Counted from the stretch's first letter, positions 28,590 through 38,022 are shown. The stretch: 64,000 nucleotides of DNA from Bradyrhizobium sp. CCBAU 53351 (GCF_015291745.1 NZ_CP030059.1:2755501-2819500), one strand, 5' to 3'. The notes: generated from the sequence alone by a model not told the origin. Made by a program: numbers and translations.

Positions 28590-28606
28590 TTTGGAATCGT
28601 TCCAGA
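28590..28606 (+). promoter_or_regulatory. Candidate iron-control (Irr/ICE-like) box
   Basis: TTTGGAA-TCG-TTCCAGA is a near-palindrome 118 bases before the TonB receptor start. It agrees with the general shape of the rhizobial Irr target (TTTAGAA-N3-TTCTAAA, quoted from memory) at most positions, with three differences. Iron control of a siderophore receptor would make sense, but the match is imperfect. Confidence 0.35.
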
Positions 28607-28706
28607 TGCGCTGTCCACTGCAGTCATTGATGATCGAGACATTCTAAGTCGTCGCGCACGCATTTTCGTTGCCGTCATCACGGCGCCTTTCTAGAGAGGG
28701 CTATCG

Positions 28707-28754
28707 ATGAGGGGCTTTCTGGAATGCGGCGTGCGGGTGGAGTTGAGACGGTAG
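28707..28754 (+). other. Short upstream ORF overlapping the TonB receptor start
   Basis: ATG 28707 is preceded by AGAGAGGG at a good spacing and opens a 15-codon frame that stops at 28754, 31 bases inside the receptor gene in another frame. The receptor's own ATG 28724 has no clear ribosome site, so it may be translated by reinitiation or coupling from this leader. Chance occurrence cannot be excluded. Confidence 0.35.
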
Positions 28755-30985
28755 CGCGCTTCGGCGTGGCGCTGCTGGGTGGAGTAGCGTTGCTCACGTG
28801 GTTTGAATTGCCTGCTCGATCCCAGACATCGCAAGGCGGCAGCTCCTCCCTTCCACCGGTAACTGTCGAAGCCCCGGTCAAACAATCGGCCCGCCGCGCG
28901 CCGACCAGGCGAAACAACGCTCCGGTCCGATCGACGTCGCGGCGCGCTCCGCAAGCCCCAACGGTCGCAGTGCCATCGCAGCCCGGTGTCGTTCCCGCCT
29001 TCGCCGGCGGTCAGGTCGCGCAAGGCGCGCGGCTGGGACTGCTCGGAAACACCGGCACCATGAAGTCGCCATTCAGCGTGACGAGCTACACCGACAAGTT
29101 CATTCGGGATCAGCAGGCGGCGACGGGTGCGGATGCCCTCATCCTCGATCCGTCCGTGCGAAGCTCTCATCCCACGGGCGGCGTGGTGGACTCCTTCAAC
29201 ATTCGCGGGTTTCCGGTCAACGAAGGCAACAACGGTGAGTTCGCCTTCGAGGGTCTTTACGGAATTGCGCCGACCTATCGCATCTTCACGGACTACGTCG
29301 AGCGCATCGAGGTGCTGAAAGGTCCTTCCGCTGCGCTCTCCGGCATGGCGCCCAATGGCGGGGTTGGCGGCGTCATCAATGTCGTGCCCAAGCGCGCGGA
29401 CGAGGACTTGACCCGCTTGACCGCAAGCTACGGCTCGACGGCCCGCTTCGGCGGGCACTGGGATGTTGCGCGTCGTTATGGCGACGGCAAGGAGTGGGGC
29501 ATACGCGCCAGCGGGAGCCTCCGCGACGGTGATACGCCCATCAACCGCCAATCCGAGACGACAGGTGTCGGATCACTCGCCCTCGACTATCGAGGGGAAC
29601 GGTTCAGGTCCTGGCTCTATCTGATCGCGCAGACCGACCGGTTCGATGCGCCGTCGCGGCCCTTTCTGATTCCTTCCGGCCTGCAGGTGCCGAAGGCGCC
29701 GGATGGCCGGTTGAACGTGACCCAGCCCTGGGAATGGTCGCGCATCAACGATCAATCGGCCCTGCTGCGGACCGAGTACGACGTCAGCGACCAGGTCACG
29801 CTGTTTGCGGATGTCGGCGGCTCCAGGACGAATGTCGAGCGGTTCTTCGGTCTTCCAACCATTGTCAGCGGGAGCGGCAATACGACCTCGACGCCTCAGT
29901 ACTTCGGCCTGAGTATCGATCGAACCACCTATGATGGCGGCCTTCGCGCCCGCTTTGATACCGGCTTCGTCCATCATGCTCTCGCATTCCAGGCCTCGGT
30001 CTATCATGATGCGCTGTACCGGCGGCTGACCAATGGCACTCTGGTCTCGTCGAACATCTACAATCCCACCGTCGCGCCAACCCAGTTCGCCAATGAGATC
30101 AGCGACCGGCCCCGGCTCTCTGACAGCCAGCTCACGGGGCTTTCGATTGCCGACACCATGTCCGTGCTCGACGAGCGCATCCTGTTGACCCTGGGTGTCC
30201 GGCGCCAGGGCATCGAGACGAACAACTATGCCTCCAATGTCGGCACGCTGGCGTCGTCCTATGACAGGAGCGCCGTTACGCCGGTGGTCGGCCTCGTCGT
30301 CAAGCCCGTGGAGAATGTCTCCCTGTACGCGAACTATGTCGAAGGCCTCGCGCGTGGCGACGTGGCGCCGCAGACCGCGTCCAATTTCGGCGAGGTGCTG
30401 CAGCCCTACGTCGCCAAGCAGTACGAAGCCGGCATCAAGGTGGATTTCGGCCGGATCGCAGCAACCTTCAGCGCCTTCGAGATTTCGAAGGCGAGCGGCG
30501 AGCTGTCCGCCGGTCGCTTCGCGGCGACCGCCGAACAGCGAGTCCGTGGGCTCGAGTTCAACGTCTACGGCGAGCTCATGCAGGGCGTCCGCGTCCTCGG
30601 AGGCATCTCGTTGCTGGACGGTACCCTGACGAAGACCGCGGTCGCGACGAATGTCGGCAACACGCCGATCGGTGTTCCGAACGTCCAGGCCAATATCGGC
30701 GCGGAATGGGATCTGCCGTGGATGCGAGACCTCACGTTGAACGGAGCCGTCATCTACACGGGCAGGCAGTTCGTCGACTCCGCGAACAAGCAGCCGATTC
30801 CGGAGTGGACGCGGCTCGATCTCGGCGCCCGCTACACAACGGCGATCAACGGCAGGAAGACGGTGTTCCGCGCCAACATCCAGAACGTGACCGGTGAGAG
30901 CTACTGGTCGAGCGTGGCCTCGTTCGGTACGTTCTTTCTGGGAGCGCCGCGCACCTATCTGCTGTCGATGACCGTGGACATGTGA
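28724..30985 (+). CDS. TonB-dependent siderophore-type receptor
   Basis: This 753-residue outer-membrane protein has a signal region (about 1-33), then a Pro/Arg-rich linker (about 40-85). The plug domain (about 110-235) has VRSSHPTGGVVDSFNIRGF and RIEVLKGPSAALSGMAPNGGVGGVINVVPKRA, typical of ferric siderophore receptors. A 22-strand barrel follows to the end (RTYLLSMTVDM). It would import ferric siderophores using TonB energy. No siderophore synthesis, periplasmic carrier or TonB genes are adjacent. Translation may depend on the small upstream frame, and a possible iron box lies upstream. Family call is firm; ligand is unknown. Confidence 0.92.
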   Translation: MRRAGGVETVARFGVALLGGVALLTWFELPARSQTSQGGSSSLPPVTVEAPVKQSARRAPTRRNNAPVRSTSRRAPQAPTVAVPSQPGVVPAFAGGQVAQGARLGLLGNTGTMKSPFSVTSYTDKFIRDQQAATGADALILDPSVRSSHPTGGVVDSFNIRGFPVNEGNNGEFAFEGLYGIAPTYRIFTDYVERIEVLKGPSAALSGMAPNGGVGGVINVVPKRADEDLTRLTASYGSTARFGGHWDVARRYGDGKEWGIRASGSLRDGDTPINRQSETTGVGSLALDYRGERFRSWLYLIAQTDRFDAPSRPFLIPSGLQVPKAPDGRLNVTQPWEWSRINDQSALLRTEYDVSDQVTLFADVGGSRTNVERFFGLPTIVSGSGNTTSTPQYFGLSIDRTTYDGGLRARFDTGFVHHALAFQASVYHDALYRRLTNGTLVSSNIYNPTVAPTQFANEISDRPRLSDSQLTGLSIADTMSVLDERILLTLGVRRQGIETNNYASNVGTLASSYDRSAVTPVVGLVVKPVENVSLYANYVEGLARGDVAPQTASNFGEVLQPYVAKQYEAGIKVDFGRIAATFSAFEISKASGELSAGRFAATAEQRVRGLEFNVYGELMQGVRVLGGISLLDGTLTKTAVATNVGNTPIGVPNVQANIGAEWDLPWMRDLTLNGAVIYTGRQFVDSANKQPIPEWTRLDLGARYTTAINGRKTVFRANIQNVTGESYWSSVASFGTFFLGAPRTYLLSMTVDM

Positions 30986-31028
30986 TCGTCGCGCACGCGC
31001 TTGCGTCAAACGCAGGCCAGCATTCCGT

Positions 31029-31050
31029 TCCGGCGCCGTGACGCGCCGGA
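31029..31050 (+). terminator. Hairpin after the siderophore-type receptor gene
   Basis: TCCGGCG (31029-31035) pairs with CGCCGGA (31044-31050) around an 8-base loop, 43 bases after the stop. It is followed by CTGAAAAAG rather than a T-run, so termination strength is doubtful. A second hairpin (TTTTCGG/CCGAAAA, 31100-31121) lies between it and the nickel genes. Confidence 0.4.
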
Positions 31051-31145
31051 CTGAAAAAGCCTCCATGGAATCAACGGGGTGACTTCCGCCGCTGCCTGCT
31101 TTTCGGCCCGCCTGCCGAAAAATGGCGCGGCCCTTGCTCTTGCCA

Positions 31146-31173
31146 GTATGAGGGGTCTTGATAAACCTCATAC
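31146..31173 (+). promoter_or_regulatory. NikR operator
   Basis: GTATGA (31146-31151) and TCATAC (31168-31173) are separated by exactly 16 bases, which is the published Escherichia coli NikR recognition pattern GTATGA-N16-TCATAC. The symmetry extends to ten pairs (31144-31153 with 31166-31175). It lies 15 bases before the nickel permease start, so NikR with bound nickel would block transcription of permease and receptor when nickel is plentiful. Confidence 0.88.
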
Positions 31174-31188
31174 TGCGGGATCGGGTGG

Positions 31189-32268
31189 ATGGAGCAGGCT
31201 TTGAGGCGGACTTTGCGGGCGATCGAACCGGGCACGCTGGTGCTGTTCGGAGGGCTGATCGCCGTCAACATCGCCGCCTGGGCCTGGGCCTTCGCGCTGT
31301 TCGGCGACCGGCCGACGGTGCTGGCGACGGCGCTGCTGGCCTGGGTGTTCGGCCTGCGCCACGCCGTCGACGCCGACCACATCGCCGCCATCGACAACGT
31401 CGTGCGCAAGTTGATGCAGACGGGCGGCGCGCCGCAGAGCGTCGGCCTGTATTTTGCGCTCGGTCATTCCACCGTGGTGGTGGTTGCGACCATATTGCTC
31501 GCGCTCGGCGTGGTGAGCCTTGGTGGCGACAGCCTGCTCAAGGAGATCGGCGGTCTCATCGGCACGTCGGTGTCGGCGCTGTTCCTGCTGGTGATCGCAG
31601 CCATCAATCTCGTCATCTTCATCGGCCTGTGGCGGACGTTTCGCGCGGCGCGGGGGCAGGGCGTTCACGACGCCGAAGGGCTCGAGACGCTGCTCGCCAA
31701 TCGCGGTTTCCTCGCGCGGCTGCTCGGGCCGCTGTTCCGGCTGGTCACAAAACCCTGGCACATGTATCCGCTCGGCTTCCTGTTCGGGCTCGGCTTCGAC
31801 ACGGCAACCGAGATCGGCCTGCTCAGCATCTCCGCCACCGAAGCCGCGCGCGGGGCGTCGATGGCGGATGTCCTGGTCTTCCCGGCGCTGTTCGCCGCGG
31901 GCATGGCGCTGGTCGACACCGCCGATTCCGCGCTGATGGTGAGCGCCTATCGATGGGCGTTCGTCGATCCCTTGCGCAAGCTCTGGTACAACCTCACGAT
32001 CACCGGCGCCTCCGTGGCGGTGGCGCTGTTCATCGGCGGCATCGAGGCGCTCGGCTTGGCCGCGGACCGGCTCGGCCTGTCCGGGGGCCTGTGGACGTTG
32101 GTCGACGGCCTCAACGAGTCGCTCGCCAATGTCGGCTTCGCCGTGATCGCGCTGTTTGCGATCGCCTGGCTGGTCTCGGTCCTACTCTATCGTCGCATCT
32201 TCGAGGGCGGTCGGCAGCAGGCCGCAACGAAAGCTCTGGACTGCGCCGATGCGACCGAAGCGGCGTGA
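31189..32268 (+). CDS. High-affinity nickel permease (NixA/HoxN/HupN family)
   Basis: This 359-residue inner-membrane permease would bring Ni2+ into the cytoplasm for hydrogenase, urease or other nickel enzymes. Three family signatures are visible: the HX4DH motif in RHAVDADHIAAIDN (about residues 62-75), LGHSTVVVVAT (about 95-105) and GLGFDTATEIGLL (about 200-212). About eight hydrophobic segments are present. ATG 31189 starts 15 bases after a perfect NikR box, so repression by nickel is likely. The stop lies inside the following TonB receptor gene (20-base overlap), which makes the two a coupled unit. Confidence 0.95.
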   Translation: MEQALRRTLRAIEPGTLVLFGGLIAVNIAAWAWAFALFGDRPTVLATALLAWVFGLRHAVDADHIAAIDNVVRKLMQTGGAPQSVGLYFALGHSTVVVVATILLALGVVSLGGDSLLKEIGGLIGTSVSALFLLVIAAINLVIFIGLWRTFRAARGQGVHDAEGLETLLANRGFLARLLGPLFRLVTKPWHMYPLGFLFGLGFDTATEIGLLSISATEAARGASMADVLVFPALFAAGMALVDTADSALMVSAYRWAFVDPLRKLWYNLTITGASVAVALFIGGIEALGLAADRLGLSGGLWTLVDGLNESLANVGFAVIALFAIAWLVSVLLYRRIFEGGRQQAATKALDCADATEAA

Positions 32269-34558
32269 GCCCTGTCGTGGCGGCGCGCTGACGGTACTCT
32301 CGGCCGTGGTGCTGCTCGCGGATGACGGCCGCGCCTTCGCGCAGAGCAGCAACGCCTCACGAGAGCTGCCGCCGATCGAGGTCGGTGGCGGCCAAGATTT
32401 GGCGCGCAGGAAGCCGGTCGCACCCCGCCGCACCGCCAAGCCGCCTTCGGCGGGCCACCGCATCTTCGTCGATCCAGCGGCGGCGCAGACCCCCGATGGG
32501 CGCAGCGTTGCCTCCGGTGCAAAGAGCCAGCCTGGCATGGCCAGCGAGATCACAATCGCTGGTGAAGAGCTCAACGCCCGCCCTTTCACGCGGCCGGGCG
32601 AAGCGCTCGAAGCCGTGCCGGGCCTGATGGTGACGCAGCATTCCGGCGAGGGCAAAGCCAACCAGTATTTCTTGCGCGGCTATAATCTCGACCATGGCAC
32701 CGACCTTGCGATCACCGTCGACGGCGTCCCCGTCAACATGCGGACCCACGCGCACGGCCAAGGCTATGCCGATCTCAACTGGCTGATTCCGGAAACCATC
32801 GCCGCCGTGGATGTGCGCAAGGGGCCGTACTTCGCCGATGAAGGCGATTTCGCCTCGGTCGGCAGTGTCCATGTCGGCCTGATCGACCGCACCAAGGGAT
32901 TGGCACAGGTGAGTGTGGGCAGCTTCGGTTATCGCCGCCTGCTCGGCATGGATTCCGCGAATCTCGGGGACGGCGCGCTTCTCGTGGCCGGCGAGATCGG
33001 CGGCTATAACGGGCCGTGGGACAATCCGGACAATGTGCGCAAGCTCAGCGGCCTCGTTCGCTACAGCCAAGGCACCGCGACCGACGGCGTCGCCGTCACC
33101 GGCATGGCTTACACCAATGCATGGAATTCGACCGATCAGGTGCCGCAGCGCGCGATCTCGGCCGGCTTCCTCAACCGCTTCGGCTCGGAAGATCCGAGCG
33201 ACGGCGGCAACACCAACCGTTTTGCGCTTTCGGGCCGCATCGCGCAGAGCGACGATCTCGGCTCCTGGAAAGCCAACGCCTATGTGGTGAAGAGCCAACT
33301 CGATCTCTTCAACAACTTCACCTATTTCCTCAGCGATCCCGTGCTCGGCGATCAGTTTCGTCAGCATGACGATCGCCTGATGCTGGGTGCCAACGTCTCG
33401 CGCACGCTGAACGGCTCGCTTGCCGGTCTGCCGATGCAAACGACCTTCGGCCTGCAATCGCGCTATGATGCGATCGACCTCGCGCTCAGCAACACCTTCC
33501 GGCGCGGCTTCCTTGCCGACATCCGCAGTGACAAGGCCGGTGAGGGCAGCGTCGGCGTCTACGCCGAGAATACCGTGCGCTGGACCGATTGGCTGCGGAC
33601 CAGCGTCGGCTGGCGCGGCGACTATTATGCCGCCGACGTCACCTCGCGGTTCAATGCCAACAATTCCGGCCGCGAGGACGCGGCGCTCGGCAGCCCGAAA
33701 TTCAGGATGGTGGTCGGCCCGTTCCATCAGACCGAATTCTTCCTCGGTGCCGGCAACGGCATGCACTCCAACGACGCCCGCGGCGCGACCACGACGGAAG
33801 ACCCCAGCGATCCCGCAACGAGGCTGACACCGTCCCCACTCCTGGTGCGGACCAAGGGAGCAGAGGTTGGTGTGCGCAGCAGGATCGTTCCCGGCCTCGA
33901 CACCTCGCTCAGCCTCTTCATCCTCGATCAGGATTCCGAGATCCTGTTCTCCGGCGATGCCGGCGACACCTCGGCGACCCGCGCCAGCCGCCGCTACGGC
34001 TTTGAGTGGACCAACCACTACCGGCCCCGGTCATGGATCGATGTCGACGCCGATCTCGCCATGACCCATGCGCGCTTCCGTGGCTATGACAGCGAGCAGG
34101 CGGAGGTCTACGCCTCGCTCGCCGGTTATCCCGAGGCGCAGATCGGCAATGCACCCGGCAACTCCGTTCCGAACGCGCCTGCGATGGTGGCGTCGGCCGG
34201 CGTCACGCTGGGCGAGAAAACCGGCTGGTTCGGCGCCTTGCGCTGGCGCTATCTGGCGTCGAGTCCTCTGACGGAGGACAACGCACTCCGCTCCGCCGCG
34301 ACCAGCATCTTCAACGGCCGCCTCGGCTATCGCATCGACAATGGCTGGCGCCTTCAGCTCGATGTGCTCAACCTGTTCAACACGAAGGCCAGCCAGATCA
34401 CCTATGCCTACGGGTCGCTGCTCAAGACCGACACGCTCTATAACCTCTGCACATCGGGCGCCGCGCCAATGTCGGTCTGCCAGAATGGCGTGATGGATTA
34501 CGTGCTGCATCCCGTGGAGCCGTTGACGTTCCGCCTCACCATCGCCGGGGCGTTCTAG
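32249..34558 (+). CDS. TonB-dependent receptor, probable outer-membrane nickel importer
   Basis: This 769-residue outer-membrane protein has a signal peptide (about 8-33, ending AFAQ). The plug (about 95-240) has RPGEALEAVPGLMVTQHSGEGKANQYFLRGYNLDHG and AAVDVRKGPYFADEGDF, and a barrel ends in FRLTIAGAF with the terminal Phe used for outer-membrane assembly. ATG 32249 is chosen from the 20-base overlap with the nickel permease gene; the frame is open further upstream. Co-transcription behind a NikR box makes nickel, perhaps as a chelate, the likely cargo. The plug has several His residues (HSGEG, DHGTD, RTHAHGQG) that could contact metal. Confidence 0.9.
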   Translation: MRPKRREPCRGGALTVLSAVVLLADDGRAFAQSSNASRELPPIEVGGGQDLARRKPVAPRRTAKPPSAGHRIFVDPAAAQTPDGRSVASGAKSQPGMASEITIAGEELNARPFTRPGEALEAVPGLMVTQHSGEGKANQYFLRGYNLDHGTDLAITVDGVPVNMRTHAHGQGYADLNWLIPETIAAVDVRKGPYFADEGDFASVGSVHVGLIDRTKGLAQVSVGSFGYRRLLGMDSANLGDGALLVAGEIGGYNGPWDNPDNVRKLSGLVRYSQGTATDGVAVTGMAYTNAWNSTDQVPQRAISAGFLNRFGSEDPSDGGNTNRFALSGRIAQSDDLGSWKANAYVVKSQLDLFNNFTYFLSDPVLGDQFRQHDDRLMLGANVSRTLNGSLAGLPMQTTFGLQSRYDAIDLALSNTFRRGFLADIRSDKAGEGSVGVYAENTVRWTDWLRTSVGWRGDYYAADVTSRFNANNSGREDAALGSPKFRMVVGPFHQTEFFLGAGNGMHSNDARGATTTEDPSDPATRLTPSPLLVRTKGAEVGVRSRIVPGLDTSLSLFILDQDSEILFSGDAGDTSATRASRRYGFEWTNHYRPRSWIDVDADLAMTHARFRGYDSEQAEVYASLAGYPEAQIGNAPGNSVPNAPAMVASAGVTLGEKTGWFGALRWRYLASSPLTEDNALRSAATSIFNGRLGYRIDNGWRLQLDVLNLFNTKASQITYAYGSLLKTDTLYNLCTSGAAPMSVCQNGVMDYVLHPVEPLTFRLTIAGAF

Positions 34559-34613
34559 GTTTTTTGGGGAGCGCGGGTCGATTGACTTGCCGATTGACAG
34601 CGTCCGTCATCCC

Positions 34614-34685
34614 GGGATTGCCGGCGATGGCCTCCTAGGTTTGCAGGAGGCAGATCTTGCGCGCGACTGCTACCTGAACGGTCGG
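34614..34685 (+). repeat. Element copy A: conserved hairpin with a protein-like flank
   Basis: A perfect 6-bp hairpin CCTCCT-AGGTTTGC-AGGAGG lies at 34631-34650. The 72-base segment 34614-34685 matches copy B (35271-35342) at 52 of 72 positions by hand count. In one frame the two read GIAGDGLLGLQEADLARD and [18 protein letters not shown], with many differences at third codon positions. This copy is in frame with the DUF3455 gene 25 bases downstream and could be an untranslated leader, a leader peptide or a relic of a coding sequence. Confidence 0.75.
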
Positions 34686-34709
34686 CTAAACGCCAGGCAG
34701 GAGACAGGC

Positions 34710-35213
34710 ATGCAGAGCGTCGTCCCGACATTGTCGCTGATCCTCACGGTCGTCACGTTCGGCAGCGGAACGACGAAGTCCGTGGTGCCGAAGGAAATTG
34801 CCGCCGACGGAACGGTGGTCGCGAGCCTGCTGGCCGAGGGCGCGCAGACCTACGACTGCAAGGCCGGCAGCGACGGCAAGCTGGTCTGGACATTCCGCGA
34901 GCCGATCGCGACGTTGATTTCGGACGGCGCCACGGTCGGTCGTCACTATGCGGGCCCGGTCTGGGAGAACGTGGACGGCAGCGCGATCACCGGCAAGGTC
35001 GTAGCCAGCGTTCCGGGCGCGACGCCGAATGACATCTCCTGGCTCAAGCTCAGCGTCGTCAGCACGCGCGGCGAGGGCGTGTTTTCGAAAGTGACGACCG
35101 TGCAGCGGATCGACACCCATGGTGGTGCCGTGCAAGGCCCCTGCGAAGCAACGGGCACCTCGCTCGTTGCTCCGTACTCCGCCACTTACGTCTTCGTGCG
35201 CGAGAGGAATTGA
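34710..35213 (+). CDS. DUF3455 family protein
   Basis: This 167-residue protein fits DUF3455: [23 protein letters not shown], the following [14 protein letters not shown] segment, [19 protein letters not shown], and the cysteine pair (CKA near residue 48, GPCEATG near 148). The N-terminus is hydrophobic and may be an export signal. Members are small, often exported proteins of unknown function, some reported as surface or stress associated. ATG 34710 has GGAGA in front and is preferred to the open frame upstream, which contains hairpin element copy A. It is 158 bases before the autotransporter start. Confidence 0.82.
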   Translation: MQSVVPTLSLILTVVTFGSGTTKSVVPKEIAADGTVVASLLAEGAQTYDCKAGSDGKLVWTFREPIATLISDGATVGRHYAGPVWENVDGSAITGKVVASVPGATPNDISWLKLSVVSTRGEGVFSKVTTVQRIDTHGGAVQGPCEATGTSLVAPYSATYVFVRERN

Positions 35214-35270
35214 AGCGATCGCGATGCGACCAGCCGACGTGGCGAAAATATCTCACCACGCGAGAATGGA

Positions 35271-35342
35271 GGGATCGCGGGCAGCAGTCTCCTAGGTTTG
35301 CAGGACGCGGACGTCGTGCGCGACCGGTACGTGAATGGGCAA
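35271..35342 (+). repeat. Element copy B: diverged hairpin with a protein-like flank
   Basis: The 16-base core TCCTAGGTTTGCAGGA at 35290-35305 is identical to copies A and C, but the outer stem pair has changed, so only four pairs (TCCT/AGGA) remain. The flank matches copy A in one frame at protein level. That frame (35271 onward) runs into the start of the autotransporter gene in a different register and stays open, so it could act as a leader peptide upstream of the autotransporter. Confidence 0.75.
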
Positions 35343-35371
35343 CACGGAATCGAGTCACTCTGGAGCTGGAA

Positions 35372-37819
35372 ATGCCACGTTTGGTCCAACGTCATGATCT
35401 GCTGCGCCGCCGCCTTGTCCGCCTGCTGCCCCTGATCGCGATAGCCGCATCTACGGACCGCGCCGCCGCGGCCTGCGACCCGGTCTCGCCGGTCGACCAT
35501 GCGATCGTCACCTGTACCGGCGTGACGAATAACCAGAACGGGACTGTCGGTTATGGCTCCGCCACCGATACCGGCAACACCATCAACATCGTGTCAGGCG
35601 CTTCCGTGACGGGAGTTCTCGCTGGTCTGCAATTCCAGGACATTGTCAGGTTGGATAACTCCGGCACCATCTCGGTGCTGGACCCGAGCGGTGCCGCAAT
35701 CGAAGCCAATGCGTTCGTCGACGTGACCAACGGGGCCGATGGGGTCATCACCGGCGGCTTCTTTGGAATCAAGGCAGGCAACACTGGCACCGCGATCATA
35801 CACAACTTCGGTCGCATATCGAGTTTGGTCGGAATTCAGGCCGGAAACGTCAGCGTCGATAATGCGGGCGCCATCGCTGGAGGTAGCATCGGTGCCGGCA
35901 TTGCCGCCGTCGCCGCCACGGTCAACAACACGGCGGATGGAACCATCTCTGGCGGGACCGGCGTTCTCGCCGAGACCGTCACCCTCTTCAACGCAGGGAG
36001 GATCTCAGGTCAACAGGATGGGATTTCTGGCGGCGTCGTCGACGTCGCGAACACGGGTAGCATCACTGGCGTGCTTATCGCTATTCGCGCTTCGACAAGT
36101 GCAACCGTCCACAACAGCGGCCTCATCTCTGGCGGCGTCTTCGGACTTGCCGTCTTCGACGGCGCTGGCGTCCTAACCGGGAGGCTCGACGTCACGAATT
36201 CCGGGACCATCGAGTCCGGTGACATCACACTCTCGGCAAACGATGTCAGCGTGAGCACGTCAGGAACCATATCGGGGAGAAACCGGGCGATCAGCGCAAT
36301 CAATGTCGACCTATTCAATTCGGGCACGATGTCGAGCGGCGAAGCGGTCATTTCAGGCGCCAATGCAAGGATCGTGAATACCGGGTCGATCCTGGGAGGC
36401 CAGTGGGGCATAGCGGCGGGAACGCTGAACCTCGCCAATTCCGGCACGATCTCGGGCAATATCGGCGTCGAGGCGGGCAATCCGGCCAACGGCACGAGCA
36501 TCGACAATTCCGGCACCGTCATCGGCACCGGCGGCACAGCCATCAAGTTGAGCTCGGCCGCCGACACGCTGACGCTGCGGCCGGGCTCGCACATCGTCGG
36601 CGTGGTCGACATGGGGCTTGGCGATGACGTCGTCAACGTCCTCGTCGCCGCGCCCAAGACACGGGTCTCGTCGCTGACAGCGGTGGAGCTGCCGTCCTTC
36701 GTCAACTTCACCGGTGTGCTCAACACCAGCTTTTCCAACGCCAACAGTAATCCAGCGGTCGCGACCGGAACAACGCTCGCCACGCTCGATCCGACCGCGC
36801 TGGCGCTCGCTGATCGCGCGTTGATGGATTTCACCGGCGGCGTGTCGTCGCTGGTGCAGGGCCGTCTCGGCGGCGTGCAGCCATCTGCGAACGGCGCGAT
36901 GATGGCGATGGCCTATGCGCCTGACAGCAGCCATGCCGGCGGCTTCGTCAAGGCGCCCGGCGCCGGCGGCTGGAGCGATGCGGCGCCGATCACGGTGTGG
37001 GCCAACAGTTTCGGCGGCCGGCGCACCCAGGACGAGACGGCGGCCACGCTGCGCGCCACCAACACGGCCTGGAGCGCCGCGGTCGGCCTTGACCGAAGGA
37101 TACGGCCGGACTGGCTGGTCGGCGCCTTCCTGGGCGGCGGCTCGGGAGCGCTGTCGGTCGATCTCGGCTCGCAGCGCGTCGACACGGATTATGTATTCGC
37201 GGGCGTCTACAGCCGCTTCGAATGGGCCGCGCAGTTCTTCGATTTCACCGTGCAGGGCGGCGGCTCCTCCAACAGGTCCAGCCGGCTGGTGCTGAACAAC
37301 GGCGCCGTGGAGACGGCGCGGGCGACGTATGACGGCTGGTACATCAGTCCGGAACTCGCCTATGGCCGGCGCTATCAGATCGGCGACGGCTACCTGCTGA
37401 CGCCGACGGCGCGCGTGCGCTACGTCGCGGGCTTCTTCGACGGCTATGCTGAAGCGGGCTCGGCCCAGGGCCTGGCGGTCGGCAGCCGCACGCTGCAGAA
37501 CTTCGAGGAGCGCGGCGAGCTCGAACTGTCGCGTACCATGAGCTTCTTTGGCGGCGGCCACACCCTGAAGACCAGCGTGCACGGCGGCGTCATCGCGCAG
37601 CAGCGTGTCGGCGGCACGACGCTCAACACGGTGCTGATCGGGCAGGGCCTGTCGTTCGCAACACTCGGCCAGGCCAACACGGTGGGCGCGGTGTTCGGCG
37701 CCGGCTTCGATTATCGCACGGCCAAGGGCGTCACGCTGTTCGGCGCCGTGGAAGGCGCCGCCATGTCGGACCAGAGCCGGATCGGCACGGCAAGGGGTGG
37801 CCTTCGCGTGTCGTTCTGA
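35372..37819 (+). CDS. Autotransporter (type V secretion) with repetitive passenger
   Basis: This 815-residue protein has a signal peptide (about 10-36, [16 protein letters not shown]). The passenger (about 37-530) is rich in repeated short units of the type [12 protein letters not shown] and NAGAI-GG that build a beta-helix. An autotransporter barrel (about 541-815) starts at [20 protein letters not shown] and ends in GLRVSF with the terminal Phe. It would display the passenger on the cell surface, as adhesins do. No catalytic motif is visible. ATG 35372 (GGAG upstream) is chosen because it directly gives the signal peptide; the frame is open 54 codons further up, across element copy B. Confidence 0.9.
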   Translation: MPRLVQRHDLLRRRLVRLLPLIAIAASTDRAAAACDPVSPVDHAIVTCTGVTNNQNGTVGYGSATDTGNTINIVSGASVTGVLAGLQFQDIVRLDNSGTISVLDPSGAAIEANAFVDVTNGADGVITGGFFGIKAGNTGTAIIHNFGRISSLVGIQAGNVSVDNAGAIAGGSIGAGIAAVAATVNNTADGTISGGTGVLAETVTLFNAGRISGQQDGISGGVVDVANTGSITGVLIAIRASTSATVHNSGLISGGVFGLAVFDGAGVLTGRLDVTNSGTIESGDITLSANDVSVSTSGTISGRNRAISAINVDLFNSGTMSSGEAVISGANARIVNTGSILGGQWGIAAGTLNLANSGTISGNIGVEAGNPANGTSIDNSGTVIGTGGTAIKLSSAADTLTLRPGSHIVGVVDMGLGDDVVNVLVAAPKTRVSSLTAVELPSFVNFTGVLNTSFSNANSNPAVATGTTLATLDPTALALADRALMDFTGGVSSLVQGRLGGVQPSANGAMMAMAYAPDSSHAGGFVKAPGAGGWSDAAPITVWANSFGGRRTQDETAATLRATNTAWSAAVGLDRRIRPDWLVGAFLGGGSGALSVDLGSQRVDTDYVFAGVYSRFEWAAQFFDFTVQGGGSSNRSSRLVLNNGAVETARATYDGWYISPELAYGRRYQIGDGYLLTPTARVRYVAGFFDGYAEAGSAQGLAVGSRTLQNFEERGELELSRTMSFFGGGHTLKTSVHGGVIAQQRVGGTTLNTVLIGQGLSFATLGQANTVGAVFGAGFDYRTAKGVTLFGAVEGAAMSDQSRIGTARGGLRVSF

Positions 37820-37929
37820 AACGGTTCCGTCATCGCCCAGAGGGGCGGCGGTGACGCCCTCCAGGCGTTCGACGAAGCGCCGCGCGATGAGCCCTCACAT
37901 CTGCTTGAGCGCGAGGTGCACGGCTGCGA

Positions 37930-37949
37930 CCTCCTAGGTTTGCAGGAGG
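37930..37949 (+). repeat. Element copy C: conserved 20-base hairpin
   Basis: CCTCCTAGGTTTGCAGGAGG is identical to copy A over all 20 bases and folds into a 6-bp stem with loop AGGTTTGC. It lies between the autotransporter and the LuxR-type gene. In the same register as the other copies it reads GCDLLGLQEAEWLRR followed by a stop, so some coding resemblance persists, but the wider flank does not match copies A or B. Confidence 0.8.
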
Positions 37950-38022
37950 CGGAGTGGCTCCGGCGGTGATAGTTGCGGGGACCGTCGCTCGTTGGCGGCC
38001 TGCTCGCGGCCTCCTCGCGACG

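Noticed and set aside
29573..34018. Long minus-strand frames opposite both TonB receptors
   Set aside because: They mirror the codon structure of the receptors, with His/Asp/Arg-rich translations typical of antisense frames.
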